From: an uncultured Pseudomonadota bacterium
GTDB taxonomy: Bacteria > Myxococcota_A > UBA796 > SXON01
Direction: 5' to 3'
Assembly (NCBI GenBank): GCA_903900265.1
Contig: CAIUMM010000048.1
Location: 1 to 43,460 of the forward strand
Length of the DNA stretch: 43,460 nt
Shown piece by piece: positions 1-8,291 of this stretch (its first letter is position 1; every line of letters begins with the position of its first letter). The notes beneath the pieces were generated by a model. That model worked only from the letters and a program-made list of their open reading frames with translations. It did not search any database and was not told where the DNA came from. A program made the translations under genes and the position numbers.

Positions 1-2
1 CT

Positions 3-731
3 CAGGGCCAGCGCGCCGGGTTTCCCAAGGACCAGCATGATGCGTTGCTGCGCGACGCCCTGACGGGCATGCTCGCTACGCCGCTCGGACCCCAGCTTGG
101 GGGGCTTCGGCTCGCAGACATTCCCGACAATGACAGGCTGGACGAGCTCAAGTTCGACATCGCGATCGGGCGTGGAGAGGACGCCGAGCAATCGGACCTC
201 GTGGTGCATGGCACAGAGCTGGCGGCGGTGATCGGCGCGGCGCGCCCGGACGACCCGATGCCCCCGGGCTACCTCGCCCATGTCCGCACGATGGGCTTCC
301 GACCGCTCGTTGGGTACCTGACCGGCGCGATGGACCTTGTGTTCCGCGCAGACGTCAACGGGGCGCGCAAGTGGTTCGTCGCAGACTACAAGACCAACAC
401 CCTTGGTCCTCGTGTAGACGGGCGCGTCGCTCGCTCTGCGATGGGGCACTACGCCCGCCCTTGGATGGCCGCGGAGATCGCTCGTAAGCATTACTACGTG
501 CAGTACGTCATCTACCTGACCGCTCTCCACCGCTATCTGTCGTTGCGACAGAAAGGCTATTCCTATGAGACCGATGTCGGAGGCGCGGCTTATCTCTTCG
601 TGCGCGGTATGGAGGGCGCGGGCGGCCCCACCGGTCCGGACGGCACGCCCTATGGCGTGTTCATCGACAAGCCGCCTTTTGCAGTGATTGATGGATTGTC
701 CCGACTGCTTGGTCGCGTGGAGCAACTATGA
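3..731 (+). CDS. recB: RecB C-terminal nuclease domain (5' truncated)
   Basis: The gene enters from outside the window and its frame is open from base 3. It is the C-terminus of the beta subunit of exonuclease V (RecBCD), which degrades and processes double-strand DNA ends for recombination. The RecB-family nuclease motifs are visible: GYLTGAMDLVF carries the first metal-binding Asp, VADYKTN matches the D-Y-K-S-N motif with the second Asp and the catalytic Lys, and YYVQYVIYLTALHRYL is the conserved Gln/Tyr helix. The near-terminal GAAYLFVRGM strand is also typical. Only about 242 codons of a roughly 1100-1200-residue protein are present, so the helicase part cannot be judged. The stop overlaps the recD start by 4 nt (ATGA), which indicates translational coupling. 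recC is probably upstream, outside the window. Confidence 0.93.
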   Translation, partial: QGQRAGFPKDQHDALLRDALTGMLATPLGPQLGGLRLADIPDNDRLDELKFDIAIGRGEDAEQSDLVVHGTELAAVIGAARPDDPMPPGYLAHVRTMGFRPLVGYLTGAMDLVFRADVNGARKWFVADYKTNTLGPRVDGRVARSAMGHYARPWMAAEIARKHYYVQYVIYLTALHRYLSLRQKGYSYETDVGGAAYLFVRGMEGAGGPTGPDGTPYGVFIDKPPFAVIDGLSRLLGRVEQL

Positions 732-2668
732 GCTTGATGCCTACTTTGAAGAGCGAAGCGTTGGCAGCGCGGGCCGCACCCCTTGTCGACCACGGCGTGC
801 TCGACCTCTCCGACGTGCACACGGTCGATCGGTTGGCCGCGATCGCCGGGGAATCCAACGTCGACGTGCTGGTGGCCTTCGCGTTCGCGGTACGTGCGCC
901 ACGGATGGGACACACCGGAGTGCGACTCTCGGAGATCCCCACGCTGTCCGCCAAGGCTACCGAAGGCTGGCCCGCAGACTCTGCGGCCTGGAACGAAGCC
1001 GTAGCGGCCAGTCCCCTCGTGGTGAGCGCAGGAGCCGCGCCGTTTGTCTACGAGGGCGGCTTGCTGCAACTGACGCGGATGGCACAGTACGAGGCACGCC
1101 TCGCGGCGGCGCTGATGGATCGTGCCGCCTATCTGCCGTCACAGGAGGTAGACGCTGACGGACTCGCGCTGGATCTCTCTAAGCTTTTTCCCAAAAAGCC
1201 CGAGGATGAAGCGCAACAGCTTGCTGCGGCGATGTCAGCGTTGTCGCGCACGACCATCATCTCCGGCGGGCCGGGAACAGGAAAAACGACGACCATCCGC
1301 AAGGTGCTTCTGGCGTTGTACGCCGACGCGGCTCGGGCCGGCCGCGAGGCACCTCGAGTGGCGCTGGCCGCCCCCACAGGCAAAGCCGCAGCCCGCATGC
1401 GCCAGTCCCTGTGTACGCGGCCCACGTCAGACGCGGATGCGTCGTGGGACGCCGGTTGGGCGTGGTTGGGCACCTTGCAGGCGGTCACGCTCCACCGCTT
1501 GCTTGGCTGGCAACCTCGCACCCCGTCCCGATATCGCCACGGGCGATCGGATCCGCTGGCCGCCGATGTCGTCATCGTGGACGAAGCCTCCATGGTGGAC
1601 GTCGCGATGATGTGCAAGCTCGTCGAAGCCGTCTCGTCCAACGCTCGCCTTGTGCTTTTGGGCGACCGCAACCAGCTCGCGAGCGTCGAGGCCGGATGCG
1701 CGCTCGCCGATTTGACCGCAGGCACGGGTGCAGGCGGGATCAGGCTCCCTCCCCTCGCCGCGTCGCGCATCGTCGAGGTGCTCGGCCCCGACGCCGTGGC
1801 AGGGCGCGTCGACGCAGCGGCTCCCCCTATCGCGGGCGGCATGGTTCACTTTACGCGGGCGTTTCGATTCACAAACAAAGAGCTGGAACGCCCGATTTAT
1901 GCGCTCGCGAACGCGTCCAACACCTCCGACTCGAGCACAGAAGCCCAGCACCTGCTGGACGCAGAGCAAGCGCTCCTTCACAGCGGGGTGGGGTCGGTGC
2001 GTCATTTTCAGCACGCAGGTCGGGATGTTCATGCTGGAGTAATGGACGAGATCGTCGCCACCTACGCGGACATTCTCTCTCCCCTCGATCAGTCACCACA
2101 CGACACCACGGTACAAGCCCATGCGTTGAAGCGCATCGACGAGCTTCGAGTGCTGTCCGCGCATCGCAAGGGCGCGTTGGGTGTAGAAGGGCTCAATAAA
2201 GCAATCTGCAGCGCGCTCCACGCAAAGCTCCCTGTAGGCTCCAAGCACCGGCGGGGCGTCTGGTGGGTGGGGCGCATCGTGCTCGTCACCGAGAACGACT
2301 ACGAGCACGCACTCTGGAACGGGGACATCGGCCTGACCACGCGTGGGACCAGCGGCTGGGAGGTCGTGTTTCCGACCGAGAAGGAGGGCGAAGTCCGCGC
2401 TGTCCCAGTTTCAGCGATGCCCGCCCACGAGACCGCCTTCGCGATGACCATCCACAAGAGTCAAGGCTCCCAGTTCTTGCACGCCGTTGTGGTGTTGCCG
2501 GACCGGGAGACCACCTTGTTGACGCGGGAGCTGATCTACACCGGCATCTCTCGCGCCCAGAACAATCTCACCGTGTGCGGTGACCCCGACGTGCTGCGCG
2601 AGGCGTTGAAGCGGCGCGTCACCCGCGCGACGAGCTTGCAGACACGACTCTGGGGCAAGATGGCGTGA
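728..2668 (+). CDS. recD: Exodeoxyribonuclease V alpha subunit RecD
   Basis: A 646-residue superfamily 1B DNA helicase, the 5'-3' motor of RecBCD. Walker A is GGPGTGKT at residues 180-187. Walker B is VVIVDEAS, with Asp285-Glu286. Motif III GDRNQLASVEAG, the late TIHKSQGSQF motif and the terminal TGISRAQ motif are all in order, so the helicase looks active. The N-terminal 150 residues correspond to the RecB-interaction domain. Length is close to the usual 600-650 residues. The ATG overlaps the recB stop (ATGA), so the two are co-translated in one operon. The RecBCD-type recB/recD pair argues for RecBCD rather than AddAB repair in this organism. Confidence 0.95.
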   Translation: MSLMPTLKSEALAARAAPLVDHGVLDLSDVHTVDRLAAIAGESNVDVLVAFAFAVRAPRMGHTGVRLSEIPTLSAKATEGWPADSAAWNEAVAASPLVVSAGAAPFVYEGGLLQLTRMAQYEARLAAALMDRAAYLPSQEVDADGLALDLSKLFPKKPEDEAQQLAAAMSALSRTTIISGGPGTGKTTTIRKVLLALYADAARAGREAPRVALAAPTGKAAARMRQSLCTRPTSDADASWDAGWAWLGTLQAVTLHRLLGWQPRTPSRYRHGRSDPLAADVVIVDEASMVDVAMMCKLVEAVSSNARLVLLGDRNQLASVEAGCALADLTAGTGAGGIRLPPLAASRIVEVLGPDAVAGRVDAAAPPIAGGMVHFTRAFRFTNKELERPIYALANASNTSDSSTEAQHLLDAEQALLHSGVGSVRHFQHAGRDVHAGVMDEIVATYADILSPLDQSPHDTTVQAHALKRIDELRVLSAHRKGALGVEGLNKAICSALHAKLPVGSKHRRGVWWVGRIVLVTENDYEHALWNGDIGLTTRGTSGWEVVFPTEKEGEVRAVPVSAMPAHETAFAMTIHKSQGSQFLHAVVVLPDRETTLLTRELIYTGISRAQNNLTVCGDPDVLREALKRRVTRATSLQTRLWGKMA

Positions 2669-2675
2669 TCCGGCA

Positions 2676-2703
2676 CGGCCCCCGCGCCTACAGGCAGGGG
2701 CCG
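2676..2703. terminator. GC-rich hairpin after recD
   Basis: CGGCCCC (2676-2682) pairs with GGGGCCG (2697-2703), with an inner GCC/GGC pair around a TACA loop. It sits just after the recD stop, between convergent genes. No T-tract follows on either strand, so intrinsic termination is only a possibility. Confidence 0.35.
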
Positions 2704-2715
2704 CGGCACAGCGCA

Positions 2716-2743
2716 GGAGGCGGCTACGAAACTATCCGCCTCC
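2716..2743. terminator. Perfect 8-bp hairpin between convergent genes
   Basis: GGAGGCGG (2716-2723) and CCGCCTCC (2736-2743) form a perfect stem with a 12-nt loop. It ends four bases before the stop codon of the minus-strand gene. Together with the hairpin at 2676-2703 it fills the recD/Rossmann-gene gap, where a bidirectional terminator is expected. It lacks a T-tract. Confidence 0.4.
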
Positions 2744-2746
2744 CCC

Positions 2747-4411
2747 CTACTTGACTCGGTACCCGCCCATCTCGTTGTTGAAGATCCAAGCGACCACCTC
2801 GCCGATCTCAAACCCGGTCGCCATGAAGCTCTCGATGCTCGCTGCAGCCGAACCCAGCTCGCGGAGGGTTGCCCGGCCCCGGAGCATCTTGCGGAAGCGA
2901 GCCTGCCAATGCTCGATGTTGGACGGACGAAGGTCGATCCAGCCTTTGCGCGCCCAGGCATCCACTTGATTGGCGTCGCCGAGGGACACGGCGACGTTGT
3001 GCCCCACGACCTCGGGCACGTTGATGCGCGGGCCACGGAGCAGGGTCTTGCCATCGGGCATCAGGATGGGGATGCCGATGGAGGGTGCGGTGTGCACGAC
3101 GTCGCTGGTGTGGAGCACCTCGGCGCACTTCTGGGCGAGCGCGGCGGGGTCGATGGCGGTGACCGCGTCCAAGGTGCCGCACGCGAGGCGCAACAACTGC
3201 GCTTCAAAGAGCAACTTGGAGAGCTCGGGGGGCCCGAGGCGACCGAGCGCGACTGAGGCGATCCCGCTCTCCTTCTCCACCGTCTCCAAGTCAGACAGCG
3301 CGACGTTGCGCACCAATCCCGCCTTGTAGCTGGGATCCATCACCGAGCCGTCGAGCGCTGAGATGGTGTCTTGGCCGGTGTTCGCGCCGCGGATCTCCAG
3401 CACTACGGTGTGGGCGATCTCTTCGGGGGTCACGTACTCCATCTGACCGAGCGCAGTGATGGCCGCGAACTCGCCGCGCGTGAACACGCCATTTTCTCCG
3501 GTGTCGACGACAGGCACCCGCAAGCGTCCCGACTTTTCGTAGCCGGCGGCGTCGTCGCGGAGCCCGAGCGTGCCCGATGACAAGTCCTGGGACTTGGCGG
3601 TGTAGAGGTCCGAATTGTCGAAGCGGTCCTTGGCCTCCATCACCTGAACGGCTCGGTAGCCGATCATCGCGGCGGGCTTGACCTCCTTGACGATCGGCGC
3701 GTTGGGAGTGCGTGCGAGCAGGAACAGCAGTCCCGTGTGACCAAACGCCGCCTCGTTCTTGGCAAGGAGCTTCTTGGACGGGCGGTCTTCGCTGTGGGTG
3801 TACGGGATGTTGAGGCCCATGCCGCCGGTGCCGGTGGTGCCGACCTTCACGTAGACCGCGGTCGAGTACTCGGTGGTCGCGTTGTGCAGGAACATCACGT
3901 GGCGGATCAGCTGGGGGACGGACTGGGAGAGCAAGAAGCCCTCGAGGTCGTTGACGCCCTTGGCGTCGTAGCCTTTCTCCCCGATCCAGCTGCGGACGCG
4001 CGCGGCGCCGTCAAAAACGTCTTGGTAGCTGAAGCCGGTGGCGGTGTTCACGCAGTCAACGATGACCTCGGGGCGATGGCGCCGGATCAAGAACACGAGG
4101 TGGTTGCCTTCGTAGGCTGTCGCGAAGTCCTCGTACACTGCGTCGAGCAGGCGCTTGCGGAGCGCAGGATCGCCGAGGATCTGCGAGCGGGGCGTGTGAG
4201 CCATCTCGCGGGGGACGAACAAGTTGCCCCAGGCCGGTACAAAGCTGACTTCGGGGAACTCGGACTCGAGGCGCGCACACGCGACCGTGGCCTCCGCCTC
4301 CAAAAGCGACGCGACGACGATACGGCGCGGCTTCAGATCGTGCGCGATGTGCCGGCACACCTGCATGCCGACGAGACCGGCGCCACCGAGAATAAGGAAG
4401 TCGTGGTACAT
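2747..4411 (-). CDS. Large Rossmann-fold NAD(P)-binding protein, function unknown
   Basis: A 554-residue protein that opens with a beta strand and the dinucleotide-binding loop LILGGAGLVGMQV (residues 5-17), as in extended short-chain dehydrogenases. A second segment, PEVIVDCVNTATGFSY, resembles the NAD-contacting strand before the SDR active site, and NATTEYSTAVYVKVGTTGTGGMG follows. A clear YxxxK pair was not identified, so catalysis is not assured. The C-terminal 250 residues do not resemble a family I can name. ATG at 4411 is chosen because GGAG lies 8 nt upstream and the glycine loop is where an N-terminal Rossmann strand should be; the longer open frame upstream is Arg/Ser/Pro-rich and looks non-coding. 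It lies 43 nt downstream of the thioredoxin-like lipoprotein on the same strand, probably in one transcript. No signal peptide, so probably cytoplasmic. Confidence 0.75.
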   Translation of the reverse strand: MYHDFLILGGAGLVGMQVCRHIAHDLKPRRIVVASLLEAEATVACARLESEFPEVSFVPAWGNLFVPREMAHTPRSQILGDPALRKRLLDAVYEDFATAYEGNHLVFLIRRHRPEVIVDCVNTATGFSYQDVFDGAARVRSWIGEKGYDAKGVNDLEGFLLSQSVPQLIRHVMFLHNATTEYSTAVYVKVGTTGTGGMGLNIPYTHSEDRPSKKLLAKNEAAFGHTGLLFLLARTPNAPIVKEVKPAAMIGYRAVQVMEAKDRFDNSDLYTAKSQDLSSGTLGLRDDAAGYEKSGRLRVPVVDTGENGVFTRGEFAAITALGQMEYVTPEEIAHTVVLEIRGANTGQDTISALDGSVMDPSYKAGLVRNVALSDLETVEKESGIASVALGRLGPPELSKLLFEAQLLRLACGTLDAVTAIDPAALAQKCAEVLHTSDVVHTAPSIGIPILMPDGKTLLRGPRINVPEVVGHNVAVSLGDANQVDAWARKGWIDLRPSNIEHWQARFRKMLRGRATLRELGSAAASIESFMATGFEIGEVVAWIFNNEMGGYRVK

Positions 4412-4454
4412 AAAACGCGCTCCGTTCAGGGGCGCGGGATGTAACCGACCCGCG

Positions 4455-5072
4455 CTACAATGCGCTCTCAATCTCGGCGCGAATGGTCTCATCGCTGGCG
4501 GGGTCGATGCGCCCGTGGATGACCAGATCGCGGTCGACAAGGAACAAGCCGGGGTACGAGCTGTCGGGCAACAGCGTGGGCGCGACGTTCGCCGTATCGG
4601 AGACGATCGGCGACGTGATCTCGAAGTACTCTCCCCAGTAGCTGAGCTCCTCGATGTCGGGCACGTTGCCGTCAAGGTCCTCGACGAGGATGGTGATGTA
4701 GGTCAAGTCGTCCGGGTAGTCATCCGCGGTGGCCTGCACATCGGCGGCGAGCACCTGACACGGGCCGCACCACAGGGTCGAAAAGTCGAGCACGATCACC
4801 CGCCCGTAAAACTGCCAAAGCGAGACCTCCGCGCCGAACTGATCGGTCCACCGCGCGTCCTTCACCACGTCCCCGTCGCTCCATCCCTCGCCCTTTAGGG
4901 ACTCGGGGACCTCGCCCATCGGCCAGCTGTTCTCGGGGGCGACCCAAGGCGCGTCGTCATCGGGACCGCCGTCCGGGCTGGTCAACACCGGCACGCAGCC
5001 CGATGCGCCAATCGCGATCCCCGAGAGCAGGAGCAGAGCCGGAGAGCGGATGGCGGAAAAAACCGTGTTCAT
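4455..5072 (-). CDS. TlpA/ResA-like thioredoxin-fold lipoprotein
   Basis: A 205-residue exported thiol-disulfide protein. Residues 1-26 are a lipoprotein signal peptide ending ASGC, with Cys26 as the lipidated residue, followed by an Asp/Pro-rich linker. The thioredoxin domain begins near residue 78 and contains FSTLWCGPC with redox Cys102 and Cys105. The cis-proline is in SSYPGLFLVD (Pro174), followed by the usual antiparallel strand. TlpA/ResA proteins act outside the cytoplasmic membrane in cytochrome c maturation or general disulfide reduction; no cytochrome gene is nearby, so the substrate is unknown. ATG at 5072 is preferred over an upstream in-frame start at 5156 because it places the signal peptide at the N-terminus and has GAGG about 5-6 nt upstream. 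Confidence 0.85.
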   Translation of the reverse strand: MNTVFSAIRSPALLLLSGIAIGASGCVPVLTSPDGGPDDDAPWVAPENSWPMGEVPESLKGEGWSDGDVVKDARWTDQFGAEVSLWQFYGRVIVLDFSTLWCGPCQVLAADVQATADDYPDDLTYITILVEDLDGNVPDIEELSYWGEYFEITSPIVSDTANVAPTLLPDSSYPGLFLVDRDLVIHGRIDPASDETIRAEIESAL

Positions 5073-5096
5073 GGTGACCTCGACAGCGTCTCCCCC

Positions 5097-5126
5097 AACG
5101 TACCCGTCCAGAAGGAATGGCCGCAA
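5097..5126 (-). promoter_or_regulatory. Possible promoter for the thioredoxin-like lipoprotein
   Basis: Read on the minus strand, TTGCGG (5126-5121) and TACGTT (5102-5097) are separated by 18 nt, upstream of the ATG at 5072. The -35 match is good and the -10 match is weak. The 116-bp gap to gshA must hold divergent promoters. Confidence 0.3.
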
Positions 5127-5188
5127 GCGGATCCGGTGACTATCCTCCCGCCTCATCCCTGCTGCCTGCCCCTCGCCCCGGAATTCGG

Positions 5189-6541
5189 ATGTCCCCAGAA
5201 GCCACCTCTACTCCCGCCGCCGAACGGCTCACGCTGGTCGATCTGCTCTCCCGGTTCTCCGAGTATGGGTCTCCGAACCAGTGGATTGGCGGCGAGTACG
5301 AGCGGGCGGTGGTGCGGAGCGACGGGCGTTCGATCGGCTATTTTGAGCCGGACGGAATCCGCTGGATCCTGTCGGAGCTCGAGCGGCGCACCCATTGGAA
5401 GCCTTACGTCGAGCGATCCGCGCAGGGGGACAACGTGATCGCCTTGGAGGAACGTACGGCGACCGGTGCGAGCACCGGCGCGAGCATCACCTTGGAGCCC
5501 GGCGGGCAGGTGGAGCTCTCGGGGCGGCCTTTCGCCACGTTGCAGGATCTCAACAACGAGATTCGAACCAACCGAAACATGCTGGTAGACGACATCTCCG
5601 CTGGCAAGGATCATCACTGGGTCGCCGCAGGCCTGACGCCGTACGCGCCCATCGACTCCATCGCGTACGTCCCCAAAGGCCGGTACGCGATCATGCGCGA
5701 ATACCTCCCCAAAGTGGGCCCCCTCGCCGCGTGGATGATGAAAGGAACCACGTCGGTCCAGGCCAACTTTGACTACGCCGATGAGGCCGACTGCGCGCGA
5801 AAGTTCAAGGTGTCGCTCGGCCTCGGGCCGCTGAACACCGCGATGTTCGCCAACAGTCCGGTCGCGGAAGGGCGCGCGACGGGCTGGCGGAGCTACCGTT
5901 CGTTCGTCTGGAGCCAGACCGATCCCGCCCGCACCGGCTTTCCCGCTGCCGTGCGCGAAGGCTACACCCATCAACGTTGGGTGGACTACCTGCTCGACAC
6001 GCCGATGATGTTCCTGAAGGTCGGTGGTCTTTGGACCGCGGCCAACGGGCAGACCTTCCGGACCTGGATGACCGAAGGTTTTGAGGGCCACTACCCGACG
6101 ATGTCGGACTGGGAGCTCCACCAGACCAGCGTGTTCCCCGAGGTGCGCATCAAGCGCACCTTGGAGATCCGCGGCGCAGATTGCGTGTCGGTCGACCTCG
6201 CCGTGGCGTTCGGTGCCTTCTGGTTCGGCCTGCTGTACGGCGCGTTGGATGAAGCGCTCGCCTTTGTGGAGCGCAACGTCGCGGGAGACCCGATGAGCGC
6301 GCAGCTGTCCGCTGGCAAGCACGGCCTGTCCGGCGAGCTGTGGGGAAAGAAGACCGCCGATCTGGCCCGCGAGATCGTCGCGATCGCCGACCAAGGGTTG
6401 GCGCGCCTGAAGGAAGACCGCGATTTGCTCACGCCGCTGATCGTCCAGGTGAACTCCGGAGAGTCGCCTGCCGACCGCCTGATCCGAGCGTGGGAGCAAG
6501 ACCCTCGTCCCGAGTCTTTCCTCGCGGCCTGCGCCTACTGA
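5189..6541 (+). CDS. gshA: Glutamate-cysteine ligase (GCS2 / plant-type)
   Basis: A 450-residue protein that catalyses ATP-dependent joining of L-glutamate and L-cysteine, the first step of glutathione (or a related thiol). Visible family features are WIGGEYERAVV near residue 32 (Glu-containing strand), ITLEPGGQVELSG near residue 100 (Mg/ATP and glutamate site), the NFDYADEADCARKF helix, and KRTLEIRGAD near residue 325. The pattern matches the plant/alphaproteobacterial glutamate-cysteine ligase group, whose members are about 450 residues. The ATG at 5189 is chosen over an in-frame start at 5117 because it fits family length. The Shine-Dalgarno sequence is weak. No glutathione synthetase (gshB) is in the window. 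pfaD follows after 22 nt on the same strand. Confidence 0.9.
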   Translation: MSPEATSTPAAERLTLVDLLSRFSEYGSPNQWIGGEYERAVVRSDGRSIGYFEPDGIRWILSELERRTHWKPYVERSAQGDNVIALEERTATGASTGASITLEPGGQVELSGRPFATLQDLNNEIRTNRNMLVDDISAGKDHHWVAAGLTPYAPIDSIAYVPKGRYAIMREYLPKVGPLAAWMMKGTTSVQANFDYADEADCARKFKVSLGLGPLNTAMFANSPVAEGRATGWRSYRSFVWSQTDPARTGFPAAVREGYTHQRWVDYLLDTPMMFLKVGGLWTAANGQTFRTWMTEGFEGHYPTMSDWELHQTSVFPEVRIKRTLEIRGADCVSVDLAVAFGAFWFGLLYGALDEALAFVERNVAGDPMSAQLSAGKHGLSGELWGKKTADLAREIVAIADQGLARLKEDRDLLTPLIVQVNSGESPADRLIRAWEQDPRPESFLAACAY

Positions 6542-6563
6542 GCTCAGCTGGTTAGACGGGGGC

Positions 6564-8270
6564 ATGGATCTCCGCCCCTATCTGGCCGGCTCGACCGAGC
6601 CTCACCTTCGCTCCTTGTCTCAAGCGCTCGATGCCGCTGCCCCAGCGGATCTCGTGGCGCTCGTCGCTGACCAACCGGACGCGACGCTGAACGACGGCGA
6701 TGTCACCGTGCGCATCGTCAAGACCTCCGCGCAGACCCTCACGGTCACGACGCGCTGGGGCTCAGAGACGCTCGAGCAAGTGGTGAACGTGTCCTCCGCG
6801 CCGCTGTCCAAGCAGGAACTTGCAGACGCGCTGAAGAACCCCGAGCGCCCGCTGCACCGGCGTGACGGTCGCTGGTACGACGGGCTCCCCGACGCGCATG
6901 GCCACGGCACCGTAGAGAAGGTGGTCCCCGCCGTCACCCCTGAGAGCCTCGGCGACGCCAGCTTCAAGGCGGCACATGGGGTCAAGCGCGCGTACATCGC
7001 TGGAGCGATGGCCGGCGGCATCGCGAGTCCCGAGCTGGTGATCGCGATGGGCAAAGCCGGGTACATCGGCTTCTACGGCGCTGGCGGTCTCGACCTGAAG
7101 ACCGTGGAGCAAGCGGTGGTGCGCATCAAGAGCGAGCTGGGCGACCTACCCTGCGGCTTCAACCTGCTTCACAACCCCGGCGAGCCCGGCGTAGAAGAGT
7201 CCACCGTCGATCTGTACCTGAGCAAGGGCGTACGGACCATCTCCGCGAGCGCGTACATGGGCCTGACGCCCGCGGTCGCGCGCTTCCGTCTCGCGAACAT
7301 CCGCGAGGAGAACGGGCGCATCGTCGCACCCAACAGCGTGCTCGCCAAGGTGTCACGCACCGAGGTCGCCGAGCCATTTCTGCGCCCGGCTCCTGCCAAG
7401 TTGCTACAAGAGTTAGTCGCGAGCGGCGGGATCACCGCGCGTCAGGCCGAGCTGGCGGCGCATGTGCCCATCGCCGAGGACGTCACGCCCGAGGCCGATT
7501 CGGGAGGTCACACCGACGGCAGGCCGCTGTCCGTGCTGGTGCCCGTGTTCCGGCGGCTGCGCGATCGCGTGCAAGCCGAGCAGAACTACGCGGTGGTCCC
7601 GCGCATCGGCGCAGCGGGCGGCATCGCCGACCCCGAATCCCTCGCGGCTGCGCTCACCATGGGCGCCGGCTACGTGCTCACCGGTAGCATCAACCAATGT
7701 ACGGTCGAAGCCGGCACCAGCGACATCGTCAAAGAGATGCTGGCTCAAGCAGGCTACGCGGACGTGACCAACGGCCCCGCGCCCGACATGTTCGAGATCG
7801 GCGCCAAGGTGCAGGTGCTCAGCCGCGGCAGCCTTTACGCGCAGCGCGCCCAGCTGCTGTACGAGGTGTACCGCGAGCACGCCGCCTGGGAGAACGTCCC
7901 CAAGCCGCAGCGCGACAAGATCGAGAAGCAGATCCTCGGTCGCAGCTTTGAAGACGTCTGGGCCGACACCGCGAAATACTGGACCGCCCGCGACCCTCGC
8001 GAGGCCGATCGCGCGCAGCAGGACACCCACCACCGCATGGCGCTGTGCTTCCGCTGGTACCTCGGCATGACCAGCCGCTGGGCGCGCATGGGCGACAGCG
8101 CACGCAAGCGCGACTACCAGATCTGGTGTGGTCCGGCGATGGGCTTGTTCAACGACTGGGCGCGCGGCACACCCATGGAGCGCTGGCAGGACCGCACGGT
8201 TGTGGGACTCGCCGATGCGCTGATGACCGGCGCGTGCACCGTGCTGCGCACGCGCATCGCGCTGACCTAG
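6564..8270 (+). CDS. pfaD: PfaD-family FMN-dependent enoyl reductase
   Basis: A 568-residue protein of the PfaD / 2-nitropropane-dioxygenase-like family. PfaD is the trans-acting enoyl reductase of polyketide-type polyunsaturated fatty acid synthases and of some trans-AT polyketide systems. The TIM-barrel FMN domain covers about residues 140-400: AGAMAGGIASPELVIAMGKAGYIGFYGAGG at its start, GFNLLHNPGEP, and IGAAGGIADPE followed by LTGSINQCTVEAGTS (FMN phosphate region). The C-terminal extension with DVWADTAKYW and QIWCGPAMGLFNDW is diagnostic of PfaD rather than ordinary nitronate monooxygenase. Residues 1-130 are a less conserved N-terminal domain. ATG at 6564 is preceded by a G-rich stretch. 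No pfaA, pfaB or pfaC or other polyketide gene is visible here, so this is an orphan copy or its partners lie elsewhere. Confidence 0.92.
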   Translation: MDLRPYLAGSTEPHLRSLSQALDAAAPADLVALVADQPDATLNDGDVTVRIVKTSAQTLTVTTRWGSETLEQVVNVSSAPLSKQELADALKNPERPLHRRDGRWYDGLPDAHGHGTVEKVVPAVTPESLGDASFKAAHGVKRAYIAGAMAGGIASPELVIAMGKAGYIGFYGAGGLDLKTVEQAVVRIKSELGDLPCGFNLLHNPGEPGVEESTVDLYLSKGVRTISASAYMGLTPAVARFRLANIREENGRIVAPNSVLAKVSRTEVAEPFLRPAPAKLLQELVASGGITARQAELAAHVPIAEDVTPEADSGGHTDGRPLSVLVPVFRRLRDRVQAEQNYAVVPRIGAAGGIADPESLAAALTMGAGYVLTGSINQCTVEAGTSDIVKEMLAQAGYADVTNGPAPDMFEIGAKVQVLSRGSLYAQRAQLLYEVYREHAAWENVPKPQRDKIEKQILGRSFEDVWADTAKYWTARDPREADRAQQDTHHRMALCFRWYLGMTSRWARMGDSARKRDYQIWCGPAMGLFNDWARGTPMERWQDRTVVGLADALMTGACTVLRTRIALT

Positions 8271-8274
8271 TCCA

Positions 8275-8291
8275 GCGCATCACCGATGCGC
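8275..8291. terminator. Compact hairpin filling the pfaD/PPIase gap
   Basis: GCGCATC (8275-8281) and GATGCGC (8285-8291) form a perfect 7-bp stem with a 3-nt loop. It occupies nearly all of the 21-nt space between two convergent stop codons, which is the expected place for a shared terminator. There is no T-tract. Confidence 0.45.

Noticed and set aside
4412..4675. N-terminal extension of the Rossmann protein to 4675
   Set aside because: The added part is Arg/Ser/Pro-rich, overlaps the thioredoxin-like gene, and the Rossmann strand begins at ATG 4411 with a good ribosome site.
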